Made by a program: the position numbers and the translations under genes | The notes under the pieces: model-generated | Told to the model about the DNA's origin: nothing | What the model saw: the letters and a program-made list of their open reading frames with translations, nothing else | Databases searched by the model: none | Shown: positions 7,567 to 14,515 of the stretch, piece after piece | How positions within the stretch are numbered: position 1 is the first letter of the stretch | Layout: each line of letters opens with the position of its first letter | Origin: Ornithomonoglobus_A sp045612845 | GTDB taxonomy: Bacteria; Bacillota; Clostridia; UBA1381 | DNA: 64,000 nucleotides | Direction of reading: 5' to 3' | Assembly: GCA_045612845.1 (NCBI GenBank) | Contig: JAZKZV010000023.1 | Span: forward strand, 86,706 to 150,705

Positions 7567-7935
7567 TTATAACAGCATAGTCATGTACAATGGTAAGTAT
7601 GTTATTCCATTTTTATCTTTAAAATCGCTGGCATGCAAGACATAAGAAATATGTGTTTGCTCAGTGAATTTATCTTTGAATTTGTTTAAAGATTTTACTG
7701 TATAGTTTTTGCCGGATTTTACTTCTATAGGGGAGATGTTGTGTCTGTTACTTATGTTACTTTTAGAAATAAGAAAATCTATTTCCATTCTTGATGCCGC
7801 ATCAGTTCTTGATGAATTTGAATATAATTCTACATGATATAAGAATATAAAATACCAACGCAAATGTGGCCGTAGGTTTAAATCAGGGATGTGGAGCTGG
7901 CAGAATAGCACATATTCCAAGAAATAGGTTGTCAT
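7567..7935 (-). pseudogene. DUF4143-type ATPase C-terminal remnant
   Basis: The last 75 or so residues (MEIDFLISKSNISNRHNISP, PIEVKSGKNYT, FKDKF, ending LPLYMTMLL) match the C-terminal domain of AAA-type ATP-binding proteins with DUF4143, in which EIDFLI and IEVKS are conserved. The Walker A and B ATPase part (about 300 residues) is missing, and the first 45 residues are weakly similar at best. The fragment could be translated but is a decayed relic. Confidence 0.6.
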
Positions 7936-7957
7936 TTTTGCTTTAATGTGCTATAAT
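7929..7957 (+). promoter_or_regulatory. Orphan promoter similar to the hairpin-array promoters
   Basis: TTGTCA (7929-7934), 17-base spacer, TATAAT (7952-7957). The stretch AGGTTGTCATTTTTG and GTGCTATAAT closely matches AGGTTGTTATTTTCG and ATGCTATAAT before copy A, but no hairpin array follows. It may drive the histidine phosphatase gene 238 bases on. Confidence 0.5.
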
Positions 7958-8194
7958 AATTGAAAAGCACTTTAAGTAATACTAAAAATAGGTTAAAGAG
8001 ATTTTTTTGGTCCTAACACGACATGAACATGTCACCCAAAAGATTTGCATCTAAACCTTATGTGTCACAATTACTAAAAAGCGGCCATATGAAACATATG
8101 TCCCTTATAGAATGGATTTTGGAATTTGGAGAAGCCTTTTGGTTGTGGCATTGGAATTGAAAGAAATATAGATAATTAAGGAGGTAAGTATATT
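7958..8194. other. Non-coding stretch before the histidine phosphatase
   Basis: No intact gene. It holds the palindrome GACATG-AA-CATGTC near 8022-8035, the first 27-bp repeat (8045) and, from about 8085, a short open stretch that reads like a gene tail but is too short to identify. A strong Shine-Dalgarno AAGGAGG follows at its end. Confidence 0.5.
8045..8071 (+). repeat. 27-bp direct repeat, copy 1 (diverged)
   Basis: Begins TTGCATCTAAACCTTATG like copy 2, then differs (TGTCAC in place of CCTCGC) before CAAT. One of three copies that punctuate the gene pairs of the tRNA-Pro interval. Confidence 0.6.
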
Positions 8195-8917
8195 ATGAAA
8201 ATACTTATTATAAGACACGCAGAACCGGATTATCCAAATAATACTTTAACAAATAAGGGTTTTGTTGAGGCGGAATATCTTTCGGATAAACTTTTGCACA
8301 GTAATATAACACATATTTATTCCTCGCCCCTCAGAAGGGCTGTTTTAACAGCAAAGCCAACAGCTGAAAAAATCAATAAAGAAGTTAAAATGTGCGATTG
8401 GCTTACGGAGTTTGAAGGGAAAATAATTTTGAATGACGAAAAAAGAATTCCGTGGAATATGTTGCCTGCAATATGGCAGAAAGAAACAGAAATATTTAAT
8501 ATTAATACATTTAAAGAAAGCAATTTATATTCATCAAATGATATGCCTGAAAAATATGAGTATGTAACACAACAATTTGATAAATTGTTAGAAGGCCACG
8601 GAGCAAAGCGAGAAAATATAATCTATAAGGGAGAAAATAATAACGATACAATTGCAATTTTTTGTCATTTTGCATTGGGGATGGTGCTTGTATCGCACTT
8701 GACGGGCATTTCTCCGATTCTTTTGTGGCAAACTATGTTTCTTCCTACATCTTCTATTACAGAGTTTGTAACAGAAGAGAGAGTTAAAGGTGAATTTGTA
8801 TTTAAGTGTAAACAAATGGGGGATACTTCTCATTTGTACATAAAGGGCGAGCCGGTTTCAAATTCGGGATTATTCAGTGAATTTTTCGGCAGCGAAGGTG
8901 AGGGGGCAAAGGTATAA
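8195..8917 (+). CDS. Histidine phosphatase family protein
   Basis: A 240-residue soluble protein of the phosphoglycerate mutase-like superfamily. The N-terminal LIIRHAEPDYPNNTLTNKG carries the phospho-accepting His (RHAE), SSPLRRAVLTAKPTAE is the second conserved block, and FCHFALGMVLVSHL supplies the late His. The substrate cannot be told; relatives act on sugar phosphates or nucleotides. AAGGAGG lies at good distance before ATG 8195. Intact gene inside an otherwise decayed interval. Confidence 0.85.
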   Translation: MKILIIRHAEPDYPNNTLTNKGFVEAEYLSDKLLHSNITHIYSSPLRRAVLTAKPTAEKINKEVKMCDWLTEFEGKIILNDEKRIPWNMLPAIWQKETEIFNINTFKESNLYSSNDMPEKYEYVTQQFDKLLEGHGAKRENIIYKGENNNDTIAIFCHFALGMVLVSHLTGISPILLWQTMFLPTSSITEFVTEERVKGEFVFKCKQMGDTSHLYIKGEPVSNSGLFSEFFGSEGEGAKV

Positions 8918-8987
8918 ATTTGCGTTTTAGTCCGTCGTAATACGAACTATATAAAGAATGTCGAATTTTGCGAAAGGGGAATTTGAT

Positions 8988-9386
8988 ATGAAAAAAGCCA
9001 TAGTAATAATTGCAGTAATTTTGGCTGTGATAACTGGATTAGTTGTTGCAGGCAATGTTGCTCTTAATTCATTCAGAACTTTTTTAATGGGAGAACCCGA
9101 TATTATTCAAGAATCCGTTTCACCTGATGGAAAATATGTTGCGTATGTTTTTGAAGCAAATGGAGGAGCAACATCAAAATTCACATATAGATTATCAATA
9201 TTAAAGAATGGTAAAAAACTCAAAGCAGGGGATGTTGGCAATACATTTATAACGTATGATGAGTTTGATGTTGAGTGGGTCGAGGATGATACACTAAAAG
9301 TTAATAATATTTCATCAATATACATATTTAAACAAGAAACAAAAATTGATGATGTTAGTGTAAGTTATAATTACATAAAAGAATAA
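8988..9386 (+). CDS. Membrane-anchored DUF5412-like protein
   Basis: A 132-residue protein with one N-terminal membrane helix (about 5-25) and an exported domain containing ESVSPDGKYVAYVFEANGG, a beta-propeller-like or DUF5412-like strand pattern also seen in small clostridial exported proteins. Start set at ATG 8988 behind AAAGGGG; an ATG ten codons upstream has no Shine-Dalgarno. It follows the histidine phosphatase by 70 bases and may share its transcript. Function unknown. Confidence 0.6.
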   Translation: MKKAIVIIAVILAVITGLVVAGNVALNSFRTFLMGEPDIIQESVSPDGKYVAYVFEANGGATSKFTYRLSILKNGKKLKAGDVGNTFITYDEFDVEWVEDDTLKVNNISSIYIFKQETKIDDVSVSYNYIKE

Positions 9387-9428
9387 TTTTTATGTCTGAC
9401 TTAATATGAACTTCTTCTTATATTTGGT

Positions 9429-9455
9429 TTGCATCTAAACCTTATGCCTCGCAAT
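9429..9455 (+). repeat. 27-bp direct repeat, copy 2
   Basis: Starts TTGCATCTAAACC and ends GCCTCGCAAT; ends form a short inverted repeat (TTGC/GCAA). It differs from copy 3 at one base. Confidence 0.7.
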
Positions 9456-9480
9456 AAATTATTGAATGGGGACCGGTGTC

Positions 9481-9603
9481 ATTCGTAGCTGAATTGACCT
9501 TGAAGTCAGCTACAAGGCAAATTTAATTTAGCAGTTTCAAAGAAACAATTTAGCTATGAAGCGAAGCGGAATAATTTGACTTTGAACGGAGTTCAAAAGA
9601 GTC
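9481..9603 (+). repeat. Hairpin-array repeat, copy B
   Basis: Related to copies A and C: CAGCTACAAGGC as in A; CAAATTTAATTTAGC then GTTTC-AAA-GAAAC as in C (GTTTC-TAA-GAAAC); and TTGAAC-GGA-GTTCAA. No -35/-10 pair like those of A and C lies upstream. A short open stretch after it (9607-9670, ending in TAA) is a possible gene tail I cannot identify. It fills the gap before the PHP gene. Confidence 0.6.
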
Positions 9604-9695
9604 GACAATAAAAGTTACAATTTCTAAAACAGAAGATGCTCTGCAGGAATATTTGAAGTTTTTAGAATAACCGCAATAGATAAGGAGAATAAATC

Positions 9696-10508
9696 ATGTA
9701 TTTGCAAAATTTACATACGCATACTGTTTTTTGTGACGGTGCAGATACGCCTGAAGAGATGATTCTCACAGCAATAGACAAGGGGTTTGATTCCCTTGGC
9801 TTTTCGGGACATTCGTTTATGGCTTGTTCGCCTTTGTTCGCTAAAATGGGCGACAGAACGGAACAGTACAAACAAGAGATAATCGAGCTTAAAGAAAAGT
9901 ACAAGGAACAGCTTAAGATATATCTCGGATTGGAAGTTGAGCTATATTCCGGGGCGGATATGACAGGCTATGATTATTTGATTGCTTCCATACACTATTT
10001 AAAGTTTGAGGATGGATTTGTTCCCTTTGACCGCGATGCAGACTTTATGAAGAAGGTTATAGACGAGCGCTTTGGCGGTGACGGAATGTCATACGCAAAG
10101 GCATATTATAAGGCAATGTCCGAAATTCCAAGCTATGGAAATTTTGACATCATCGGCCATTTTGACATAATTACAAAGCATATTGATAACAGTAATTTTT
10201 TTGATTATACATCAAAAGAATACCTGAATGCCGCTTTTGAAGCGGCGGAAGCGCTACGGGGGGAAATACCATTTTTTGAGGTGAATACCGGTGCGGTTTC
10301 CCGTGGTTACCGCAAGACCCCATATCCGTCCATACCAATAATAAAGGAACTCAAAAGGCTTGGGTATGGCGTGGTTATAACCTCCGACTGTCACCAAAAG
10401 GATGCCCTTGATTGTTATTTTGATGAAGCGGCGGAACTGCTCAGATTTTGCGGATTTAAAGAAAAGTATATACTTACAGATAATGGATTTAAGGCGGTAG
10501 AATTATAA
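9696..10508 (+). CDS. PHP-domain phosphatase, histidinol-phosphatase (HisJ-type) family
   Basis: A 270-residue PHP protein. N-terminal LHTHTVFCDGADTPEEM has the HxH metal site, GFSGHS the next His, YLGLEVELYSG the Glu, and ASIHYL, IGHFDI and VITSDCHQ the remaining metal ligands. The length and motifs match HisJ-type histinol-phosphate phosphatases, but there are no other his genes here, so another phosphomonoester is possible. Shine-Dalgarno AAGGAG precedes the start. The stop overlaps the ATG of the EutH-like gene by one base, which indicates co-translation. Confidence 0.8.
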   Translation: MYLQNLHTHTVFCDGADTPEEMILTAIDKGFDSLGFSGHSFMACSPLFAKMGDRTEQYKQEIIELKEKYKEQLKIYLGLEVELYSGADMTGYDYLIASIHYLKFEDGFVPFDRDADFMKKVIDERFGGDGMSYAKAYYKAMSEIPSYGNFDIIGHFDIITKHIDNSNFFDYTSKEYLNAAFEAAEALRGEIPFFEVNTGAVSRGYRKTPYPSIPIIKELKRLGYGVVITSDCHQKDALDCYFDEAAELLRFCGFKEKYILTDNGFKAVEL

Positions 10509-11581
10509 TGATATATTTTACAATTATAGTGTTAATGTTTTCTCTGTTGGCGGCGGTTGACAGAATATTCGGCAGCAAACTCGGACTTGGAAAGGAATAT
10601 GAAAAAGCGTTTAACCTGCTTGGAACAATGTCACTTTCCATGATTGGTATGATAGTAATATCACCTGTCATTGCAGATTTGCTGGAACCTGTATCGGAGT
10701 TTTTGTCAAACACCTTGCATGTTGATGCTTCAATTATTCCTGCATCTCTTTTTGCAAATGATATGGGTGGAGCACCATTGGCTGTGGGAATGGCAAACAA
10801 TGAAAAAATTGGGCTTTTCAATGCACTTGTTGTTTCGTCTATGATGGGGTGTACAATATCTTTCACTATTCCCTTTGCACTTGGGGTGGTTAAGAAAGAA
10901 CAACACAGAGAGCTTATTTTCGGGCTTTTGTGTGGCATTGTAACAATTCCCATCGGTTGCATTGTGTCGGGAATTATGTGCAGAATTCCGTTGCTTTCTC
11001 TGTTGGTGGTCCTTCTTCCACTGATTGTTTTTGCGGGAATCATCGCATTTGGACTTATCTGTTTCCCTGATGTTAGTGTTAAAATTTTCAAGGTTTTTGG
11101 AACTTTCATTACCGTTTTAATTACTGTGGGACTTTCTCTCGGCATCATAAACTTTCTCTTAAAAGGCGAATTTATAAAAGGTCTGGCAACCTTGGAGGAA
11201 GGTGAAATGATTTGTGTAAATGCGGCGGTAGTGCTCTCCGGCTCATTCCCGATGGTGTTCGTTTTGGCAAAAATTCTTTCAAAGCCCTTTGGTGTTATAG
11301 GAAAAAAGATTGGTGTTAATGAGTTTTCGGTAGTAGGTATCCTCTCAAGTATGGCATCAAGTGCAACATCCTTTGGAATGATGGACAGAATGGACAAAAA
11401 AGGCGTGATGATGAACTCCGCATTCTCTGTGTCGGGTGCATTTATATTTGGTAGCCATCTTGCTTTTACAATGGCATTTAACTCCGGATACATAGCTCCT
11501 GTTATTGTTGGAAAACTGATTTCGGGAGTCCTTGCGGTAGTACTTGCCGGTGCTATTTTCAATAAGTTAAATAAACAGTAA
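10508..11581 (+). CDS. eutH: EutH-like ethanolamine transporter
   Basis: A 357-residue membrane protein with about ten hydrophobic helices. PASLFANDMGGAPLAVGMA near residue 80-95 and SSMASSATSFGMMDRMDKKG near 280-300 are the hallmarks of EutH. EutH normally sits in eut operons with ethanolamine ammonia-lyase and shell proteins; here it is alone and coupled to the PHP gene, so it may take up ethanolamine or another small amine for a different use. Length is close to the family norm. Confidence 0.78.
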   Translation: MIYFTIIVLMFSLLAAVDRIFGSKLGLGKEYEKAFNLLGTMSLSMIGMIVISPVIADLLEPVSEFLSNTLHVDASIIPASLFANDMGGAPLAVGMANNEKIGLFNALVVSSMMGCTISFTIPFALGVVKKEQHRELIFGLLCGIVTIPIGCIVSGIMCRIPLLSLLVVLLPLIVFAGIIAFGLICFPDVSVKIFKVFGTFITVLITVGLSLGIINFLLKGEFIKGLATLEEGEMICVNAAVVLSGSFPMVFVLAKILSKPFGVIGKKIGVNEFSVVGILSSMASSATSFGMMDRMDKKGVMMNSAFSVSGAFIFGSHLAFTMAFNSGYIAPVIVGKLISGVLAVVLAGAIFNKLNKQ

Positions 11582-11583
11582 AT

Positions 11584-11765
11584 GAAATCTATTATGAAAT
11601 TGATTATGGAAATTTTGAGGTTGATGAAAAAAGGGAGACATCATATATAAAAGTGTGTATGCGCCTGATGAGCGTGTATATATGGAATCAATAGATAAGC
11701 TTATTGGATATCCCACTGTCATAAAAGCAAAAAATAAAAGCCTTCCCCTCAAGGGGAAGCCTTGA
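11584..11765 (+). pseudogene. Frameshifted gene tail after eutH
   Basis: Two adjacent frames give one continuous protein-like sequence: EIYYEIDYGNFEVDEKRETS in the first, then VYAPDERVYMESIDKLIGYP in the next, ending in TGA 11763-11765. The stretch begins directly after the eutH stop. I do not recognise the family. The end overlaps a hairpin (CTTCCCC-TCAA-GGGGAAG) just before repeat copy 3. Confidence 0.4.
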
Positions 11766-11770
11766 AAGGC

Positions 11771-11797
11771 TTGCATCTAAACCATATGCCTCGCAAT
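11771..11797 (+). repeat. 27-bp direct repeat, copy 3
   Basis: TTGCATCTAAACCATATG then CCTCGCAAT; one base differs from copy 2. It lies after the eutH tail and before the truncated membrane-protein frame. Confidence 0.7.
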
Positions 11798-11829
11798 GTC
11801 GAATTTATTAAAATCGGGAGGTTTGTAAT

Positions 11830-12050
11830 TTAAAGAAAAGTATATTAATAGGAATCATCTCTCCACTATTATTTGGTTTTTGGGAAAGTATTATGATTTA
11901 TATAGCAGTGATAACTGGTTATGACGATTTTATCGGAATAATATCATTTTTGATTATGTTTTCTAACATATTCATCACCTTTTTATTAAGAATTTATATC
12001 AATATAACAAAAACCTTAGAAACTGCATGGTTTCTGAGGTTTTTATATAG

Positions 12051-12069
<19 letters not shown>
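11830..12069 (+). pseudogene. Small membrane protein cut off at the tRNA-Pro junction
   Basis: GGGAGG and eight bases precede a TTA codon where TTG or ATG would be expected, then a frame with two hydrophobic helices (SILIGIISPLLFGFWES, FIGIISFLIMFSNIFITFLL). The natural sequence stops near 12003 and the frame then runs through the tRNA terminator and tRNA to a chance TGA. It is a gene broken by the rearrangement that created the junction and lacks a proper start codon. Family unknown. Confidence 0.45.
12011..12048 (-). terminator. Terminator of tRNA-Pro, copy of the 7329 terminator
   Basis: Reading the minus strand, an AAACCTCAGAAAC arm pairs with GTTTCTAAGGTTT around CATGCA, one mismatch in the stem, then T-rich sequence. 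It lies three bases downstream of the tRNA 3' end. Confidence 0.8.
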
Positions 12070-12124
<55 letters not shown>

Positions 12125-12155
12125 ATTTTTGAGTTATGTATTTACAACAGAAGAT

Positions 12156-12184
12156 ATTATACTATAAAATCCATGAAAAGTCAA
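12156..12184 (-). promoter_or_regulatory. Promoter of tRNA-Pro
   Basis: On the minus strand TTGACT (12184-12179), 17-base spacer, TATAAT (12161-12156), about 31 bases before the tRNA 5' end. Confidence 0.8.
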
Positions 12185-12284
12185 CACTTTTTATGGATTT
12201 TCCTTTTAAAATGTTGTTCTGTATGGGTGTTAACAATATTTTTGTTTATTAAAAATTAAGTAGAAAAAGCTCAATAAAAAATTC

Positions 12285-12313
12285 TTGCAAAAAATAAAAA
12301 AATATGGTATAAT
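12285..12313 (+). promoter_or_regulatory. Promoter of the two-component operon
   Basis: TTGCAA (12285-12290), 17-base spacer, TATAAT (12308-12313). Confidence 0.75.
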
Positions 12314-12370
12314 TAAGGTGTGTAGATTTTTTTCTATATGGCAAAAATTTACAGAAAGGACGAACTCATT

Positions 12371-13057
12371 ATGCAAAATGCGAAAGTGTTAATAGTTGAT
12401 GACGATAAGAACATTGTAGAACTAATAAAACTTAACATTGAAAAAGAAGGTTATAACACTGCTGTAGCATATAACGGTACTGAAGCAATCAAGGTGTTCA
12501 AAGAAGAACAGATTTCTATTATATTGCTTGATGTTATGATGCCTGAAATGGACGGGTTGCAAACATGTCGAGAAATACGAAAGATAAGCAATGTCCCGAT
12601 TATAATGCTCACCGCAAAGGGAGAAACTTTTGATAAGGTATTGGGGCTTGAAATGGGTGCGGACGATTATATGGTGAAGCCTTTTGAGTCGAAGGAGCTT
12701 ATTGCAAGAGTAAAGGCTGTTCTTCGCAGAAGTGATAGCAAGGAAGAAACAAAGGACGAAGAAATTCACTATAAGAATTTGTCGATAAATATGTCAAATT
12801 ACGAGTTAAAGCTTAATGGCAAGGTTATAGATATTCCTGCGCGTGAACTTGAACTTTTATATTTCTTTGCATCAAACCCCGACAGAGTATTCACCCGTGA
12901 ACAGATTTTAGAAAAGGTATGGGGTTTTGAATACTACGGAGATACACGTACAATAGATGTACATATAAAACGATTAAGAGATAAACTCGATGGTGTTGAG
13001 GGTGATTGGGAGCTTGTAACAATCTGGCGTGTTGGCTATAAGTTTAAAACGAAATGA
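12371..13057 (+). CDS. OmpR/PhoB-family response regulator
   Basis: A 228-residue regulator. The receiver domain starts AKVLIVDDDKN, has the phospho-acceptor Asp at about 54 (ILLDVMMPEMDG), Thr in MLTAKG and Lys in VKPF. A C-terminal winged helix follows, with RELELLYFFASNPDRVFTREQ and RTIDVHIKRLRDK. Start set at ATG 12371, behind AAAGGACG; the ATG at 12338 has no Shine-Dalgarno. It overlaps the kinase gene by four bases (ATGA), so the pair is co-translated. Confidence 0.92.
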   Translation: MQNAKVLIVDDDKNIVELIKLNIEKEGYNTAVAYNGTEAIKVFKEEQISIILLDVMMPEMDGLQTCREIRKISNVPIIMLTAKGETFDKVLGLEMGADDYMVKPFESKELIARVKAVLRRSDSKEETKDEEIHYKNLSINMSNYELKLNGKVIDIPARELELLYFFASNPDRVFTREQILEKVWGFEYYGDTRTIDVHIKRLRDKLDGVEGDWELVTIWRVGYKFKTK

Positions 13058-14487
13058 TGAAAAAAGGAATAAGAAAAAACATACTCGGACGTCTTTTTGT
13101 TGCATATGTTGCAGGATTTTTGTGTGTTCAGACAGTAGTATTTTTTATGGTTAGTGCATTTGTCGGAAGTTATTTTGTTAATCATAAGGTTGACAATATA
13201 ATGAAAATTGCAAAAGACATAGAAAAATGGACTGTGGCTATGCATATAGATGTTGTTGATACAAGAGCAAAAGCAGCGTTTAAAAGAACGCTTGATATGT
13301 GGAGCACTTATCTTGAATCGGATATTATTATCATCAACAACAATGGTGAAACAACGGAATCTACAAAACGTGAAATCGAAATCCCTCAAGAGTATGCAAC
13401 AAGGGTTTTGAGAGGAGAAATAATAAAAGTAACAAGTAAGCTTAATTCGCAGTATCCTCAAAAGGTTGTGTGTATTGGTGTTCCGTTACGTTACGAGGGG
13501 AATCAGATAGGAGCGTTGTTTGTAAATGCATGGGTGCCCGGAATACGAAGTGAGTATACCGCTTTAATATGGGTTTTTGGACTGTTTTGTCTTATATCTG
13601 TCATAATATCATTTATAATAGTTTATATACAGTCAAAAAAAATATCCAGACCCATCCTGCAAATTAACAATGCGGTAAGAGATATTGCGGCGGGTAATTT
13701 CACCGAGAGGGTAAGCATAGACTCATCTGATGAAATTGGTCAGCTTGCCTCGAGTTTTAATTTTATGGCAGAATCTATCGAAAAAGCAGAAGCACAGAGA
13801 ATGGCGTTTATATCAGATGTTTCTCACGAGTTAAGGACGCCTATGACAAGTATCTCGGGGTTTACAGAAGGTATTCTTGATGGCACAATTCCGCCTGAAA
13901 GACAGGAGAAATATTTAAAAATTATTCTTGATGAATCACGACGTTTATCAAGGCTTGTAAACGACTTGTTTGAAGTGTCAAAAATGGAAAACAGCGAATA
14001 TAAGCTAAATATATCCCAATTTGATGTAAATGAACTTATCCGTATTTGTATTATTGGATTAGAAAGTAAGTTCTGTGAGAAAAATCTTGATTTAAATATA
14101 GATTTTGCTGAGGATGAGCTTATTGCGATAGGGGATAAGGACTGCATAAACAGGGTTGTCCTAAATATTATGGATAATGCAATTAAGTTTAGCTACCCAA
14201 ATACAACTGTTACAGTTTCAACGTGGACAGAAAAGAGAAAGATATATGTATCTATAGGTAATTTCGGCGGCGGAATTGACAGTAATGATTTAGGAAACAT
14301 ATTTAACCGTTTTTATAAGACTGATAAATCCAGAAGCAAAGAGAAAAGCGGAGCGGGTCTTGGACTTGCTTTGGTAAAAAATATACTTACAATGCATAAG
14401 CAGAATGTATGGGTTGAATGTAATAATGCAAAAGAAGGGTCCGACGTAAAATACACAAAATTTACATTCACTCTCGAAGTGGCATAA
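13054..14487 (+). CDS. Membrane sensor histidine kinase
   Basis: A 477-residue kinase. Membrane helices at about 13-38 and 170-192 flank an extracytoplasmic sensor domain of about 130 residues; HAMP (about 193-245), HisKA with SDVSHELRTPMTSISGF (phospho-His about 258) and an ATPase domain with NRVVLNIMDNAIKFSYP, GGGID and GAGLGLALVKNIL follow. It partners the regulator upstream. The signal is unknown; the acyl-CoA ligase 28 bases downstream hints at an envelope or lipid link, which is inference. ATG 13057 is an equally possible start. Confidence 0.92.
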   Translation: MMKKGIRKNILGRLFVAYVAGFLCVQTVVFFMVSAFVGSYFVNHKVDNIMKIAKDIEKWTVAMHIDVVDTRAKAAFKRTLDMWSTYLESDIIIINNNGETTESTKREIEIPQEYATRVLRGEIIKVTSKLNSQYPQKVVCIGVPLRYEGNQIGALFVNAWVPGIRSEYTALIWVFGLFCLISVIISFIIVYIQSKKISRPILQINNAVRDIAAGNFTERVSIDSSDEIGQLASSFNFMAESIEKAEAQRMAFISDVSHELRTPMTSISGFTEGILDGTIPPERQEKYLKIILDESRRLSRLVNDLFEVSKMENSEYKLNISQFDVNELIRICIIGLESKFCEKNLDLNIDFAEDELIAIGDKDCINRVVLNIMDNAIKFSYPNTTVTVSTWTEKRKIYVSIGNFGGGIDSNDLGNIFNRFYKTDKSRSKEKSGAGLGLALVKNILTMHKQNVWVECNNAKEGSDVKYTKFTFTLEVA

Positions 14488-14515
14488 CGTATATATTAAG
14501 AAAGGATATATAAAT

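Larger units (their letters stand above)
7373..12050. mobile_element. Candidate island integrated at tRNA-Pro (no recombinase visible)
   Basis: The interval lies between a truncated tRNA-Pro 3' end (7373) and the intact tRNA-Pro (12051-12124, minus), in the orientation expected for site-specific integration into a tRNA 3' end. It holds two or more decayed genes, three copies of a 27-bp direct repeat, one hairpin array and four intact accessory genes. No integrase, relaxase or phage gene is present, so it may be a decayed island or a product of duplication between tRNA copies. Confidence 0.4.

Noticed and set aside
9607..9670. Short open tail (TISKTEDALQEYLKFLE-like) before the PHP gene
   Set aside because: Too short to identify and without a start; mentioned only as a possible gene relic.
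10489..11562. A 357-codon open frame antisense to the EutH-like gene
   Set aside because: It mirrors the eutH frame, has low-complexity Ile/Thr/Pro-rich composition, no Shine-Dalgarno and no family features; it is a shadow of eutH.
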